Shown one piece after another: positions 1 through 5,723 of a stretch of 9,817 bases of DNA. The notes under the pieces are model-generated. The model saw only the letters and a program-made list of their open reading frames with translations, did not search any database and was not told where the DNA came from. The position numbers and the translations under genes are program-made. The stretch is from the NCBI GenBank assembly GCA_021821235.1, contig JAKACS010000070.1, forward strand, positions 1 to 9,817, written 5' to 3'. Source of the stretch: Bacillota bacterium. GTDB taxonomy: Bacteria; Bacillota; Bacilli; Bacillales_B; DSM-18226. Position 1 is the stretch's first letter. Every line of letters begins with the position of its first letter.

Positions 1-867
1 CACTTTGCGTACATCATATGGACGAACGGCATCAAAGGGAACAAGATCTGCCAAATCTGGACGGTAATCAAATTCATCTTTTGCTGCTGATAGTACCGGC
101 GTCTTTTCTTCATTGTTTTGCGGGAGGTAACTCAAAAGCCGGCGAACATACTGAAGTGCTTCTTCTTCTGTTTGTGCCTGAAAATGAGCATTTCCGCTGA
201 CCGTATTATGAACTTTAGCACCACCTAGCCCTTCAGCAGAAATCTTTTCACCTGTGACCGTTTCAATTACTTTCGGCCCAGTAATAAACATTTGACTCGT
301 TTTTTCGACCATGATCACAAAGTCTGTGATAGCAGGTGAGTATACCGCCCCGCCGGCACACGGTCCCATAATCACGGAAATCTGCGGAATTACCCCCGAA
401 TAAATTGCATTGCGGTAAAAAATCTTTCCGTATCCATCTAGGGAAACAACCCCTTCCTGAATACGTGCTCCACCGGAATCGTTGAGACCGATAAAAGGCG
501 CGCCATTTTTCGCTGCTAAATCCATTACATTGGCAATTTTCATCGCATGCATTTCTCCTAAAGCCCCGCCAAAAACAGTGAAATCCTGCGAAAATAAATA
601 AATCGGCCGCCCATTTACTTTTCCATAACCAGTAACGACACCGTCGCCTGGACCTTTTTGTTCGTCCAGACCAAAATCGTTGGTACGATGCTCAACAAAT
701 GGATTTAATTCGACAAAGCTCCCCTCATCGACTAAGAGGGCAATTCGTTCCCGTGCTGTTAATTTCCCCTTTTCGTGCTGTTTTTGAATCCGCTCATCGC
801 CGCCGCCCATCTCTACCTCGCGTCTGCGATCATACAATTCGTTTATTTTCTCATAAATATCAATCAT
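1..867 (-). CDS. mmdA: Acyl-CoA carboxylase carboxyltransferase subunit (propionyl-CoA carboxylase beta / methylmalonyl-CoA decarboxylase alpha), partial
   Basis: An open frame runs from an ATG at 865-867 to the left window edge without a stop: 289 residues of a family usually just over 500 long, so roughly the C-terminal two fifths is missing. The protein transfers carboxyl groups between carboxybiotin and propionyl-CoA, giving methylmalonyl-CoA (or the reverse). The N-terminal half shows the crotonase-like fold signatures SGGARIQEG (residues 131-139) and GPCAGGAVYSPA (168-179), the glycine-rich loops that build the acyl-CoA oxyanion site. GAAGGGG lies 4 nt before the ATG. It follows mce by 9 nt, so the two are co-transcribed, and in B. 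subtilis the equivalent pair is yqjC-yqjD. No biotin carboxylase or biotin-carrier gene is visible here, so carboxylase versus Na+-pump decarboxylase cannot be settled; next to mce, and with mutB nearby, propionyl-CoA metabolism is the safe reading. Confidence 0.93.
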   Translation of the reverse strand, partial: MIDIYEKINELYDRRREVEMGGGDERIQKQHEKGKLTARERIALLVDEGSFVELNPFVEHRTNDFGLDEQKGPGDGVVTGYGKVNGRPIYLFSQDFTVFGGALGEMHAMKIANVMDLAAKNGAPFIGLNDSGGARIQEGVVSLDGYGKIFYRNAIYSGVIPQISVIMGPCAGGAVYSPAITDFVIMVEKTSQMFITGPKVIETVTGEKISAEGLGGAKVHNTVSGNAHFQAQTEEEALQYVRRLLSYLPQNNEEKTPVLSAAKDEFDYRPDLADLVPFDAVRPYDVRKV

Positions 868-876
868 GCTACCCCT

Positions 877-1281
877 TCATCCCTTTCGTTCACATAATTC
901 GTAGAGAACTCCGCCTGTTGATTTTGGATGCATAAAAGCCACCAGCGCTCCCCCTGCGCCAACTTTCGGCTCATCCTGAATCATGCGAATTCCTTGTTCC
1001 TTGATCTCTTTCATCCTTGCTTCAATCGAATCGACGCCCAATGCGATGTGGTGAATTCCTTCACCCCGTTTTTCAATGAATTGAGCGATTGGACTTTCGG
1101 TTGAAGTGGGTTCAAGCAGCTCAATTTTCGCATTGCCAGCTTGCAAAAATGCGACCTTTACCTTCTCACTTTCAACTTCCTCTATTCCCAAAAAAGGCAA
1201 CTTTAAAATTCCTGCATAAAAGGGAAGCGCTTTCTCCAAAGACCGAACCGCAATACCAATGTGATCGATTTTTTTGACCAT
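877..1281 (-). CDS. mce: Methylmalonyl-CoA epimerase (VOC family)
   Basis: A complete 134-residue protein, the normal length for this family. It interconverts (S)- and (R)-methylmalonyl-CoA, which is needed because carboxylation yields S while the mutase uses R. Two vicinal-oxygen-chelate repeats are visible: IDHIGIAV at the N-terminus and GIHHIALGV near residue 75. The expected metal ligands can be assigned: His7, an acidic residue in KIELLEP (Glu54, where Gln is common in characterised enzymes), the second His of the HH pair (His78) and Glu128 in LYELCE. The ATG at 1279-1281 is preceded by GAGGGG with 5-nt spacing. It is the first gene of a unit with mmdA (9-nt gap) and diverges from the miniprotein gene upstream. 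A lactoylglutathione-lyase-like role is possible for this fold but unlikely beside a propionyl-CoA carboxylase subunit. Confidence 0.93.
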   Translation of the reverse strand: MVKKIDHIGIAVRSLEKALPFYAGILKLPFLGIEEVESEKVKVAFLQAGNAKIELLEPTSTESPIAQFIEKRGEGIHHIALGVDSIEARMKEIKEQGIRMIQDEPKVGAGGALVAFMHPKSTGGVLYELCERKG

Positions 1282-1325
1282 AATTTCCCCTCAATTTTAA
1301 ATAGTAGAATTTGTTCGACAATTAA

Positions 1326-1331
1326 ATTATA
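1326..1331 (-). promoter_or_regulatory. Sigma-A -10 element for mce-mmdA
   Basis: On the minus strand this reads TATAAT, a perfect -10, 45 nt upstream of the mce start codon. The -35 position (17-nt spacer, near 1349-1354) reads AAGAAT and is poor, so the promoter is either weak or depends on an activator. A short inverted repeat, TTGT-TCG-ACAA at 1311-1321, would sit at or just after the start site and could be an operator. Predicted by eye only. Confidence 0.5.
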
Positions 1332-1368
1332 CTATAAAAAGTTCATAAATTCTTCTTATTTTGTCCAG

Positions 1369-1397
1369 TTGTTAATTTGGGTTTTTATATGTAAAAT
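1369..1397 (+). promoter_or_regulatory. Sigma-A-like promoter for the Prli42 miniprotein gene
   Basis: TTGTTA (1369-1374), a 17-nt spacer and TAAAAT (1392-1397) give a good vegetative promoter on the plus strand. Predicted transcription starts near 1404, about 28 nt before the TTG start codon, which leaves just enough room for the GGGGGAA ribosome binding site at 1419-1425. It makes the small gene an independent unit, divergent from mce-mmdA. Confidence 0.6.
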
Positions 1398-1431
1398 AGG
1401 AGAGAGAATTTTGTTCTTGGGGGAATTTCTT

Positions 1432-1530
1432 TTGAAAAATCGTAAAACAAGAAAAATCGTCGTTTATTTAATGCTTCTGGCAATGCTTGCTTCAACCCTC
1501 CTGCTTGGAATTGCGCAATTTCTATCGTAA
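1432..1530 (+). CDS. prli42: Prli42-like stressosome-associated membrane miniprotein
   Basis: A 32-residue protein with a TTG start at 1432-1434. GGGGGAA lies 6 nt upstream and a promoter precedes it. The frame is open further upstream to 1261, but that extension has no ribosome binding site and overlaps the start of mce on the other strand, so the TTG is preferred. The protein has a short basic N-terminus (KNRKTRK) followed by one hydrophobic helix (VVYLMLLAMLASTLLLGIAQ), so it should be a single-pass membrane protein with a cytosolic basic tail. The pattern K..R/K-V-V-Y-L-M-L..M-L-x-S-T-L-L-x-G-I matches my memory of Prli42. In Listeria that protein was found by N-terminomics; it tethers RsbR stressosomes to the membrane and is needed to activate SigB. 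Genes this small are usually missed by annotation. It ends in a shared terminator facing yqjB. The assignment is by motif recall, not search. Confidence 0.8.
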   Translation: MKNRKTRKIVVYLMLLAMLASTLLLGIAQFLS

Positions 1531-1544
1531 ACGTTTAAATAAGC

Positions 1545-1578
1545 ACAAGGGTGATTCAAACGAATCACCCTTGTTTTT
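1545..1578. terminator. Bidirectional terminator between prli42 and yqjB
   Basis: A perfect 13-bp stem (ACAAGGGTGATTC at 1545-1557 with GAATCACCCTTGT at 1562-1574) closes a 4-nt AAAC loop, followed on the plus strand by TTTT. It sits between two convergent genes and overlaps the yqjB stop codon at 1578-1580. It clearly serves the plus-strand miniprotein gene. For the minus-strand yqjB the U-tract is weaker (GCTTATTT). Confidence 0.88.
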
Positions 1579-2090
1579 CATTGGATCGCGCCATTTTCTT
1601 TTGCCAATTTCTCAAATGACTTATTTGTTGAAATCACAAGTATTTTTGTTCCAAGCGGGATAATCGGGTACAATGACTTAATGATGTCATTTTGCGTACG
1701 GATACAGCCTTGAGAAACGTATTTTCCGATCGAGGCAGGCTGATTTGTACCGTGAATACCGAATATTCGCCCGTCCGTTCCATTTGCATCAAACCCGATC
1801 CACCTCGCACCAAGCGGGTTTGCCGGATCCCCTCCGGCAATATTCTTTTTCCGGTAATATGGATCCTTTGCTTTTACCGTAATAGTAAAGAGCCCTTCCG
1901 GCGTTAATTCCCTTGTTTTCCCGGATCCGATACTCACAACGGTTTGAACCCGATTGTCATCAATGAACGCCAGCTCGTTCGTTCGTTTGTTCACGATGAC
2001 AAACGGATCACCTGGCAACGGATTTTGCCCGAGCGGCCATAACGGGGAAATGAAAAAAGCAATAAAAATGGGAGAAAAAATTTTAAACAA
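1578..2090 (-). CDS. yqjB: YkuD-family L,D-transpeptidase (YqjB-like)
   Basis: The protein should be a cell-envelope cysteine transpeptidase acting on peptidoglycan tetrapeptide stems to form 3-3 cross-links or anchor groups. From the chosen start it has 170 residues. The N-terminal hydrophobic stretch IFSPIFIAFFISPLWPLG is a signal peptide or anchor, followed directly by one YkuD domain. The catalytic block is HGTNQPASIGKYVSQGCIR: His113, Cys129 and Arg131, with His and Cys 16 residues apart as in B. subtilis YkuD. Unlike YkuD there is no LysM domain. Start choice: the longest frame begins at GTG 2097-2099, but that codon lies inside the best Shine-Dalgarno, AGGTGG at 2096-2101. A TTG at 2088-2090, five nt downstream of it, is the better start. 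It is preceded by a hairpin and repeats in the 108-bp leader and converges on prli42. Confidence 0.88.
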   Translation of the reverse strand: MFKIFSPIFIAFFISPLWPLGQNPLPGDPFVIVNKRTNELAFIDDNRVQTVVSIGSGKTRELTPEGLFTITVKAKDPYYRKKNIAGGDPANPLGARWIGFDANGTDGRIFGIHGTNQPASIGKYVSQGCIRTQNDIIKSLYPIIPLGTKILVISTNKSFEKLAKENGAIQ

Positions 2091-2116
2091 TTCAACCACC
2101 TGCTTTTTTAGCTAAT

Positions 2117-2140
2117 CAGAATTTATATCCATAAATTCTG
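2117..2140. repeat. Perfect inverted repeat upstream of yqjB
   Basis: CAGAATTTAT (2117-2126) and ATAAATTCTG (2131-2140) are perfect 10-bp arms around a 4-nt ATCC loop, only 27 bp upstream of the longest possible yqjB start. No T-run follows, so it is not an intrinsic terminator. The 9-mer CATAAATTC inside the right arm recurs in direct orientation at 2145-2153 and again at 1344-1352 upstream of mce. It could be an operator for a dimeric repressor or an mRNA 5' hairpin. Function not known. Confidence 0.7.
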
Positions 2141-2176
2141 AACGCATAAATTCAACTACGCCTCTGTCTTCGTCCA

Positions 2177-2200
2177 AAGACTCGCCAGTCGGCGAGTTTT
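2177..2200 (-). terminator. Probable terminator after yqjA
   Basis: A compact GC-rich stem (CTCGCC 2181-2186 with GGCGAG 2191-2196, loop AGTC) is extended by A-T and G-U pairs on both sides. It begins about 10 nt after the yqjA stop codon. In the minus direction the trailing U-tract is short (UCUUU), so termination may be partial and some transcription may continue into yqjB. In the plus direction the T-run is better, but no plus-strand gene precedes it. Confidence 0.6.
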
Positions 2201-2207
2201 CATTTAC

Positions 2208-3203
2208 CTAGTTTGCCGCTAATTTCCTCTTTTCATTCGTCTTCTCTATTTTTCTTATTCCTCTAAAAGAACTCTTAATCAGTAAATATCGATCCATTTC
2301 AATCACAAGCTGCAAAAGCGCGGCTCTTGCTTCAAACTCTTCACGCGTTTTCGGTAGTTCCATTTCTTCAAATTCTTTTTTCATCTTATTCAGCTTGTCT
2401 ATATAAATATAGGCTGTATTTCCCGGATGAATATTATTTGAAAGCTCTTCGAGGAAATCAGCGATCATTTTTCCTTGTTTCACCGTACGGGTAAGGGAAG
2501 TTACAATTTGCAACACTCGTTCAATAATTTCAAATTGCTGTTCTCGCATTGAAAAGTAATGATAATAACCCGTTCCGTCTCCAGAAAGACGGTTTTCTAC
2601 ATCACGGAAAGCGATTGTTTTTGCTTCATTCAGCAAATTGGCAGTTTTCGTAATCTCTTCTCCGCCCCAATCACTTTCTCCTTTTCGCAGGTAATGGATC
2701 ATTTCCAGAAAAATGTTGCGGAAGTTTTCTTCGATCTCTTGTTGAAACTGCTGCAGTTTTTTGTCAACACTTGGCATATACAAATTCATCACCAAAGCAA
2801 CGCCGATGCCTGTAACAATAACCCCGAGTTCATTTAAAAAGATTTCCATTGAAATCCGGTGAGCTGCATAGATATGCAAAATAATCACACTGCTTGTTAC
2901 GACCCCGTCTTTTGCTTTTAACATGACGATTGTTGGAATAAAGAAAAAGAGCATCAGCCCAATTGTAAGTGGATGATAGGCAATTCCTTCAAAAAACAAG
3001 GCTGAAAATGGCATTGCCAAAACACAAGCCAAAAATCGGTCCCATGCTGTCCGAAATGAACGTTTTTTGGTTACTTGGATGCACAGAATCGTTAGAATTC
3101 CAGCTGAAGCAAAATTTTGCAGTCCGAGCTGCTGGGCAATTAAAATCGCAATGGCTGTTCCCAAAGCCGTTTTGATTGTACGATAACCGATGCGAAATTT
3201 CAT
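2208..3203 (-). CDS. yqjA: ArAE/DUF939-type integral membrane protein (YqjA)
   Basis: A 331-residue protein of the aromatic acid exporter-like family. The N-terminal half has about six hydrophobic segments (roughly 11-25, 31-44, 56-72, 78-96, 100-114 and 120-142) and starts with the family-typical MKFRIGYRTIKTALGTAIAI. After MPSVDKK near residue 144 comes a long charged, mostly helical C-terminal domain of about 185 residues with coiled-coil-like stretches such as KKLQQFQQEIEENFRNIF. Family relatives are annotated as putative exporters of aromatic or other organic acids, but I know of no demonstrated substrate for YqjA itself. The ATG at 3201-3203 has AAGGGAG 8 nt upstream. The gene lies directly after the artPQM terminator, and the only promoter-like element nearby overlaps the artM stop codon. 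B. subtilis has the same neighbour order. Confidence 0.85.
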   Translation of the reverse strand: MKFRIGYRTIKTALGTAIAILIAQQLGLQNFASAGILTILCIQVTKKRSFRTAWDRFLACVLAMPFSALFFEGIAYHPLTIGLMLFFFIPTIVMLKAKDGVVTSSVIILHIYAAHRISMEIFLNELGVIVTGIGVALVMNLYMPSVDKKLQQFQQEIEENFRNIFLEMIHYLRKGESDWGGEEITKTANLLNEAKTIAFRDVENRLSGDGTGYYHYFSMREQQFEIIERVLQIVTSLTRTVKQGKMIADFLEELSNNIHPGNTAYIYIDKLNKMKKEFEEMELPKTREEFEARAALLQLVIEMDRYLLIKSSFRGIRKIEKTNEKRKLAAN

Positions 3204-3235
3204 TTAACGGTCTCCCTTGAAACGTAATAAAAAGA

Positions 3236-3264
3236 AAAAAGATGATCCGGCCGATCACCTTTTT
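3236..3264 (-). terminator. Strong intrinsic terminator of the artPQM operon
   Basis: In minus-strand RNA a 12-bp stem forms: AAAAAGGUGAUC pairs with GAUCAUCUUUUU around a 5-nt GGCCG loop, followed by UCUUUUUAUU. One pair is G-U in this direction and would be an A-C mismatch in the other, so the hairpin is built for minus-strand transcripts. It starts 12 nt after the artM stop codon and ends about 30 nt before the yqjA start. Confidence 0.9.
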
Positions 3265-3275
3265 CCATTTTTTTT

Positions 3276-3284
3276 ATTATAGCA
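3276..3284 (-). promoter_or_regulatory. Consensus extended -10 element, candidate yqjA promoter
   Basis: On the minus strand this reads TGCTATAAT, a perfect TGnTATAAT extended -10, and it overlaps the last codons of artM (ATG CTA TAA). No good -35 is seen at 16-18 nt, which extended -10 promoters tolerate. Initiation would fall near 3268, so the art terminator hairpin would form the very 5' end of a yqjA transcript. No other room for a yqjA promoter exists between the terminator and its ribosome binding site. Confidence 0.4.
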
Positions 3285-3999
3285 TTTTTTCGAGAAAATC
3301 TTGCGCTCGTTTGCTTTTTGGCTGTTTGAAAAACTCACTTGGGGGCGCATCTTCAACGAGCATACCGCCGTCAAGAAATAGAACTCGGTCTGCCACTTCC
3401 CGGGCAAAGCCCATTTCGTGCGTAACAATCGCCATCGTCATCCCTGTGTGGGCAAGATCCTTCATGACTTCCAACACTTCTTTGACCATTTCTGGATCCA
3501 ATGCCGATGTCGGTTCGTCAAAAAGCATGACATCCGGCTCCATTGCAAGTGCGCGGGCAATGGCAACACGCTGCTTTTGTCCGCCTGAAAGCCTTGTCGG
3601 ATATTCATTCGCTTTTTCAGAAAGACCGACTTTGTCTAAAAGTTCATGGGCAATTTTTTCTGCTTGCTCCTTCGATAAACCTTTTACCTTCATCGGGGCA
3701 TATGTTAAATTTTGTAGCACGGTCTTGTGTGGAAATAAATAAAAATGTTGAAAGACCATACCGACGTTTTGACGAACTTTCATTATATTTGTATTTTTAT
3801 CGGTAACTTCTTGATCACCAATCCATATTTTCCCTGAAGTTGGTTTTTCCAAGAGATTCATGCAACGCAAGAATGTTGATTTTCCAGATCCGGATGGTCC
3901 AATAATCGCAACGACTTCCCTTTCCTTGATCGTTGTCGAAATATTTTTTAACACTTCAAGCTTGCCAAAATTTTTAACTAATCCTTCAACCTTAATCAC
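3277..3999 (-). CDS. artM: Polar amino-acid ABC transporter ATP-binding protein
   Basis: This 240-residue ATPase subunit powers the ArtPQM importer on the cytosolic face of the membrane. All ABC motifs are present: Walker A GPSGSGKS (34-41), Q-loop Gln84 in [14 protein letters not shown], signature LSGGQ (137-141), Walker B VMLFDE (157-162) and switch His194. The length and the sequence [14 protein letters not shown] are typical of the polar amino-acid (GlnQ/HisP/ArtP-type) class. The GTG start (3997-3999) overlaps the artQ stop by 8 nt, which implies translational coupling. AAAGGAG sits about 11 nt upstream of the start. In-frame sequence upstream is closed by a TGA, so no earlier start is possible. 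A terminator follows the gene. Arginine specificity is inferred from synteny with B. subtilis yqiZ, not from the ATPase. Confidence 0.95.
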   Translation of the reverse strand: MIKVEGLVKNFGKLEVLKNISTTIKEREVVAIIGPSGSGKSTFLRCMNLLEKPTSGKIWIGDQEVTDKNTNIMKVRQNVGMVFQHFYLFPHKTVLQNLTYAPMKVKGLSKEQAEKIAHELLDKVGLSEKANEYPTRLSGGQKQRVAIARALAMEPDVMLFDEPTSALDPEMVKEVLEVMKDLAHTGMTMAIVTHEMGFAREVADRVLFLDGGMLVEDAPPSEFFKQPKSKRAQDFLEKML

Positions 4000-4651
4000 T
4001 GCGTCTCATTCTCCTTTCAACTGCTTTTCCCAGGAAGGTTAACGTGATGACCATTACGTAATAAATGAGTCCAGCAATTAACAATGGTTCGAAAAACGAA
4101 TAGTTTTCTGCGCCAACTTGGTAGGAACGGCGCATAACATCCATTACTCCGATGGTCGTCACAATCGCGGATTCTTTTGTCAAGGAAATAAATTCATTCA
4201 TTAACGCCGGAAGAATATTTTTCATCGCCTGCGGCAATATGATATCCCACATCATTTTGCTATATGGAACACCAAGCGCCATCGAAGCTTCACGCTGCCC
4301 TTTATCAACTGCCAATATGCCGGCACGAATAATTTCAGAAATATAGGCTCCTGAATTCAAGGCAAATGATAAAATGGCTGCGGTATATGGCTCGATCTGA
4401 TAGCCGACCAACTGCGGTGACCCATAATAGATTAGCATTAACTGCAGCACTAACGGCGTTCCGCGAAAAATGGATGTGTAAAGATCGGCAATCCAGCCAA
4501 GAAACTTAAATGTACTAATTTTAAATAATGATAAAATAATGCCCAGTATAAATCCTAAAACTCCAGCCAAAATGACAATTTTAAGGGTAACGAGGATACC
4601 CTTTAAAATGTACGGCATGGAGGGAATAAATGGGGTAAAATCCAAATTCAT
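3992..4651 (-). CDS. artQ: Polar amino-acid ABC transporter permease
   Basis: The 219-residue membrane subunit of the importer, normally working as a homodimer. Hydrophobic segments lie near residues 14-42, 62-78, 88-105 and 187-208. The His/Glu/Gln/Arg family permease signature [13 protein letters not shown] is near the N-terminus. The EAA loop that docks the ATPase is clear at 121-142 (EASMALG with I..LPQA). The Shine-Dalgarno is not ideal: GAGAGG lies 13 nt upstream of the ATG, with a weaker GGTGAT closer. A hairpin separates it from artP, and it overlaps artM by 8 nt. The arrangement receptor-permease-ATPase is standard. The substrate, probably arginine, follows from synteny. Confidence 0.94.
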   Translation of the reverse strand: MNLDFTPFIPSMPYILKGILVTLKIVILAGVLGFILGIILSLFKISTFKFLGWIADLYTSIFRGTPLVLQLMLIYYGSPQLVGYQIEPYTAAILSFALNSGAYISEIIRAGILAVDKGQREASMALGVPYSKMMWDIILPQAMKNILPALMNEFISLTKESAIVTTIGVMDVMRRSYQVGAENYSFFEPLLIAGLIYYVMVITLTFLGKAVERRMRRSD

Positions 4652-4683
4652 CCCATCACCAAATCCTCTCTATTAAACAGTTT

Positions 4684-4719
4684 AAAGACGTTCAGAAAAC
4701 TTGCCCTCCGAACGTCCCT
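4684..4719 (-). promoter_or_regulatory. Intercistronic hairpin between artP and artQ
   Basis: AAAGACGTTC (4684-4693) pairs with GAACGTCCCT (4710-4719). In minus-strand RNA this is a 10-bp stem with two G-U pairs that are lost in the opposite strand, so it is shaped for the art transcript. The downstream U-tract is only UUU AAA, so it is a leaky attenuator or a 3' stabiliser of artP mRNA rather than a full terminator. Such hairpins commonly raise the binding-protein level over that of the permease and ATPase. Confidence 0.6.
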
Positions 4720-4729
4720 TTTTTCCTCT

Positions 4730-5512
4730 TTATTGTTCCCCGCCAAACCACTTAACAATTAATTTTTTCAATTCACCATTATCTTTCATCTTCTGGAGTT
4801 CTTTATTGAATTTAGCCGTTAAATCACTGTTTTTCGGGAAGGCAATAGCAGAACCTGCTCCCTCTGGATTGGCGTTACTCGTGAAGCCAGTTAAATCCGT
4901 TTCTTTTTGAATAAATCCTTTTGCAACTGTGTCTTCAATAATGGCTGCATCAAAGCGGCCTGCCTTGATTTCTTGAATTAGATCTGGAATACGGTTGCGG
5001 TTTTCAATTTTAATCGGAACCTTTTTGCTAAGGTCTTTTGCGTTACCCTCTTGGATTGATCCAAGCTGCACGCCTACCGTTTTTCCTTTTAAATCATCAA
5101 GCGTTTTAATGCCGCTATCTTTTTTCGTTACAATCATGTCTTGGGCAGTGTAGTAAATATCACTGAAATCAACACTTTTCTTCCGCTTTTCCGTCGGTGT
5201 CATACCCGCTAATACAAAGTCAACTTGTCCTGATTTTAGCGCTTGAATCAATCCGCTGAAATCAATATCTTTTACTTGAACTTTGTAGCCAAGTTTACCG
5301 GCAATGGCATTAGCAAGGTCAACATCAAAGCCGATGATTTTATCGCTGGTTTTTGTTTTGATGTATTCGAATGGCGGATAGTCAGCTGAAGTGCCCATTA
5401 CCAAAACCTTTTTGTCCTTGGTTCCAGCATTTTTGTTGTTGTTTGTTCCACATGCAGCAAGAATTCCTACCAGCATGATGACTGACAAAAATAGAATAAA
5501 CCTTTTTTTCAT
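4730..5512 (-). CDS. artP: Amino-acid ABC transporter substrate-binding lipoprotein (arginine type)
   Basis: A 260-residue extracytoplasmic receptor anchored by lipid. The signal peptide MKKRFILFLSVIMLVGI ends in lipobox LAAC (18-21), and Cys21 should become the mature N-terminus. It is followed by an Asn/Lys-rich linker and a family-3 solute-binding domain: VMGTSADYPPFEY, then GFDVDLANAIAGKLG and the conserved FVLAGMTPTEKRKKSVDFSDIYY. The arginine in TPTEKR.. and the Asp of the later AAIIEDTVA segment are at positions that usually contact the ligand's alpha-amino acid groups. AGGAGG lies 8 nt before the ATG. It is first in the artPQM operon, behind a long 5' leader with two promoter candidates and an ARG-box-like site. 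Arginine is the likely ligand by homology to YqiX; other basic or sulfur amino acids are not excluded. Confidence 0.93.
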   Translation of the reverse strand: MKKRFILFLSVIMLVGILAACGTNNNKNAGTKDKKVLVMGTSADYPPFEYIKTKTSDKIIGFDVDLANAIAGKLGYKVQVKDIDFSGLIQALKSGQVDFVLAGMTPTEKRKKSVDFSDIYYTAQDMIVTKKDSGIKTLDDLKGKTVGVQLGSIQEGNAKDLSKKVPIKIENRNRIPDLIQEIKAGRFDAAIIEDTVAKGFIQKETDLTGFTSNANPEGAGSAIAFPKNSDLTAKFNKELQKMKDNGELKKLIVKWFGGEQ

Positions 5513-5564
5513 GTCATTTTCCTCCTATAATTTTACCCAACTAAAACGATTGTTCATTTTGTCT

Positions 5565-5593
5565 ATTTTATCGGTTAGTATGCTCATTTTCAG
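5565..5593 (-). promoter_or_regulatory. Candidate proximal promoter P2 of artPQM
   Basis: The minus strand reads CTGAAA (-35, 5588-5593), a 17-nt spacer and TAAAAT (-10, 5565-5570). Four of six and five of six positions match the vegetative consensus. It lies within the leader of the upstream promoter and would shorten the leader to about 45 nt. It is weaker supported than P1. Confidence 0.35.
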
Positions 5594-5607
5594 ACAGAAA
5601 TACAGAG

Positions 5608-5632
5608 CTAATATTTATTCAACGTATTGAAT
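5608..5632 (-). promoter_or_regulatory. ARG-box-like operator at the artPQM start site
   Basis: On the minus strand TGAATAAATATTAG (5608-5621) matches 12 of 14 positions of the TGAAT-WWWW-ATTCA type box bound by ArgR/AhrC. It partly overlaps a second palindrome with perfect 6-bp arms ATTCAA and TTGAAT (5617-5632), whose right end touches the -10 of P1. Together they cover the expected transcription start, the right place for arginine-dependent repression. AhrC control is inferred from this match only. Confidence 0.45.
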
Positions 5633-5658
5633 TTTAACACATTTTTCACATTATGCAA
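5631..5658 (-). promoter_or_regulatory. Candidate main promoter P1 of artPQM
   Basis: The minus strand reads TTGCAT (-35, 5653-5658), a 16-nt spacer ending in TGT, and TAAAAT (-10, 5631-5636), giving an extended -10 TGnTAAAAT. Transcription should start near 5624, leaving a 5' leader of about 110 nt before artP, with the ARG-box-like site across the start. It lies just downstream of the brxB terminator. Confidence 0.55.
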
Positions 5659-5684
5659 TACTATTTTTCAAAAAAATTGCTCGG

Positions 5685-5719
5685 AAAAAGCCAACCTCCG
5701 CTAAAGAGATTGGCTTTTT
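5685..5719 (-). terminator. Strong intrinsic terminator after brxB
   Basis: In minus-strand RNA AAAAAGCCAAUCUC pairs with GAGGUUGGCUUUUU: a 14-bp stem with one U-G pair around a 7-nt UUUAGCG loop, ending in UUUUU. It starts four nt after the brxB stop codon and separates brxB from the artPQM promoter region. The U-G pair would be an A-C mismatch in plus-strand RNA, so the main direction is minus. Confidence 0.9.
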
Positions 5720-5723
5720 AATG

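Noticed and set aside
1261..1431. N-terminal extension of the plus-strand miniprotein frame back to an ATG at 1261
   Set aside because: The extension has no ribosome binding site, begins inside mce on the other strand, contains the divergent promoter region, and lies upstream of the predicted transcription start near 1404.
1694..1762. L,D-transpeptidase motif SQGC lacking the His seen in many SHGC-type enzymes
   Set aside because: As I recall, B. subtilis YkuD itself has a non-His residue here (SKGC) while the catalytic His and Cys keep the same 16-residue distance, so this is a normal variant and not an inactive enzyme.
3242..3742. 166-residue plus-strand frame opposite artM
   Set aside because: It is antisense to a complete ABC ATPase with all motifs intact, low in complexity and Ser-rich, with no family similarity and no ribosome binding site that I can see.
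5513..5630. Riboswitch in the artP leader
   Set aside because: The leader is long (about 110 nt) but AT-rich. I found no T-box, S-box, lysine or other recognisable riboswitch core and no terminator/antiterminator pair before the ATG.
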